DNA of 64,000 bases from Bathymodiolus brooksi (Eukaryota; Mollusca; Bivalvia; Mytilida; Modiolidae). Positions 62,837 to 64,000 of the stretch are shown here, in pieces; position 1 is the stretch's first letter; every line of letters starts with the position of its first letter. The position numbers and the translations under genes are program-made. The notes under the pieces are model-generated. The model was not told where the DNA came from. It ran no database searches and worked only from the letters and a program-made list of their open reading frames with translations. The DNA lies in the NCBI GenBank assembly GCA_963680875.1, contig OY804589.1, positions 22,909,462 through 22,973,461 of the forward strand, in the 5' to 3' direction.

Positions 62837-64000
62837 TAAGACAGTATACCCATACCAGGACTCCACATCAGAACATGTAAGACAGTATACCCATACCAGG
62901 ACTCCACATCAGAACATGTAAGACAGTATACCCATACCAGGACTCCACATCAGAACATGTAAGACAGTATACCCATACCAGGACTCCACATCAGAACATG
63001 TAAGACAGTATACCCATACCAGGACTCCACATCAGAACATGTAAGACAGTATACCCATACCAGGACTCCACATCAGAACATGTAAGACAGTATACCCATA
63101 CCAGGACTCCACATCAGAACATGTAAGACAGTATACCCATACCAGGACTCCACATCAGAACATGTAAGACAGTATACCCATACCAGGACTCCACATCAGA
63201 ACATGTAAGACAGTATACCCATACCAGGATTCCACATCAGAACATGTAAGACAGTATACCCATACCAGGACTCCACATCAGAACATGTAAGACAGTATAC
63301 CCATACCAGGACTCCACATCAGAACATGTAAGACAGTATACCTATACCAGGACTCCACATCAGAACATGTAAGACAGTATACCTATACCAGGACTCCACA
63401 TCAGAACATGTAAGACAGTATACCCATATCAGGACTCCACATCAGAACATGTAAGACAGTATACCTATACCAGGACTCCACATCAGAACATGTAAGACAG
63501 TATACCCATACCAGGACTCCACATCAGAACATGTAAGACAGTATACCCATACCAGGACTCCACATCAGAACATGTAAGACAGTATACCCATACCAGGACT
63601 CCACATCAGAACATGTAAGACAGTATACCCATACCAGGACTCCACATCAGAACATGTAAGACAGTATACCCATACCAGGACCCCACATCAGAACATGTAA
63701 GACAGTATACCCATACCAGGACTCCACATCAGAACATGTAAGACAGTATACCCATACCAGGACTCCACATCAGAACATGTAAGACAGTATACCTATACCA
63801 GGACTCCACATCAGAACATGTAAGACAGTATACCCATACCAGGACTCCACATCAGAACATGTAAGACAGTATACCCATACCAGGACTCCACATCAGAACA
63901 TGTAAGACAGTATACCCATACCAGGACTCCACATCAGAACATGTAAGACAGTATACCCATACCAGGACTCCACATCAGAACATGTAAGACAGTATACCCA
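62837..64000 (+). repeat. 41-bp satellite, at least 28 units, running off the window
   Basis: The unit is 'taagacagtatacccatacc' then 'aggactccacatcagaacatg' shortened by overlap to 41 bp in total. Starts are at 62837, 62878 and so on, and still in register at 63985. Only a handful of substitutions occur (for example 'cctatacc' in several units, 'ggattcc' once, 'gacccc' once). The left edge is 'agcgaagagtaagaag', and the right edge lies beyond 64000. Confidence 0.95.

Overview
This is an AT-rich eukaryotic (animal) window, most likely from a bivalve mollusc and probably a mytilid-like lineage. The evidence is the dispersed repeats rather than any marker gene. Several short repeat families here match, from memory, repeats that are very common in mussel sequence: the one with GGAGCACCTGAG and a 'ttacggtttctgatta' core, the one with 'aatgcctgtaccaagtcagg', and tRNA-headed SINEs ending in a 'cgatatagctgaaatattg' tail. 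No bacterial operons, rRNA genes, CRISPR arrays or convincing free-standing tRNA genes were seen.

Gene content is very low. The only coding region that looks intact is an intronless class A (rhodopsin-like) G-protein-coupled receptor at 26913-28100 (+, 395 aa). A paralogue at 14307-15634 (+) is a pseudogene broken by an 11-nt net insertion in the TM2/ECL1 region. Between and around them lie many local duplications: copies of the receptor 3' end, a ~2.1-kb tandem duplication (16441-18524 and 18525-20144), two arrays of a 25-bp satellite (18034-18527 and 20145-23119), and a 26-bp array ending 87 bp upstream of the intact receptor's ATG. A 115-codon ORF at 32222-32569 (-) and an exon-like segment at 43908-44399 (-) are unrecognised candidates.

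The rest is mostly a graveyard of mobile elements. 8.7-10.3 kb: a complete Tc1-type element whose transposase has one stop codon. 24.7-26.2 kb: a 5'-truncated LINE with a poly(A) tail and an exceptionally long (64-bp) flanking duplication. 37.3 and 53.9 kb: reverse-transcriptase scraps of one family. 37.6-39.2 kb: nested inverted repeats around a 25-G run. 40.8-41.9 kb: a Harbinger-type transposase pseudogene whose intron carries a MITE with a TAA duplication. 45.3-46.0 kb: an IS630/Tc1-like transposase remnant. 46.8-48.1 kb: a FLYWCH/MULE transposase pseudogene. 54.5-55.5 kb: a decayed protein-coding block split by one repeat and ended by a hAT-like MITE. Three copies of that MITE and one CAGTGGCGTAGC-type MITE lie at 35.7-55.8 kb.

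Three SINE families (here A, B, C) and two mussel-type repeats (here M and R) are scattered throughout. Minisatellites of 31, 25, 26, 50 and 41 bp are present, and the last runs off the right edge. I found no convincing new multi-gene system. The items most worth a second look are the receptor cluster with its repeated duplications, the large palindrome with a poly-G loop, the five-arm inverted repeat at 49 kb, and the two unrecognised coding-like blocks at 44 kb and 54.5-55.5 kb.
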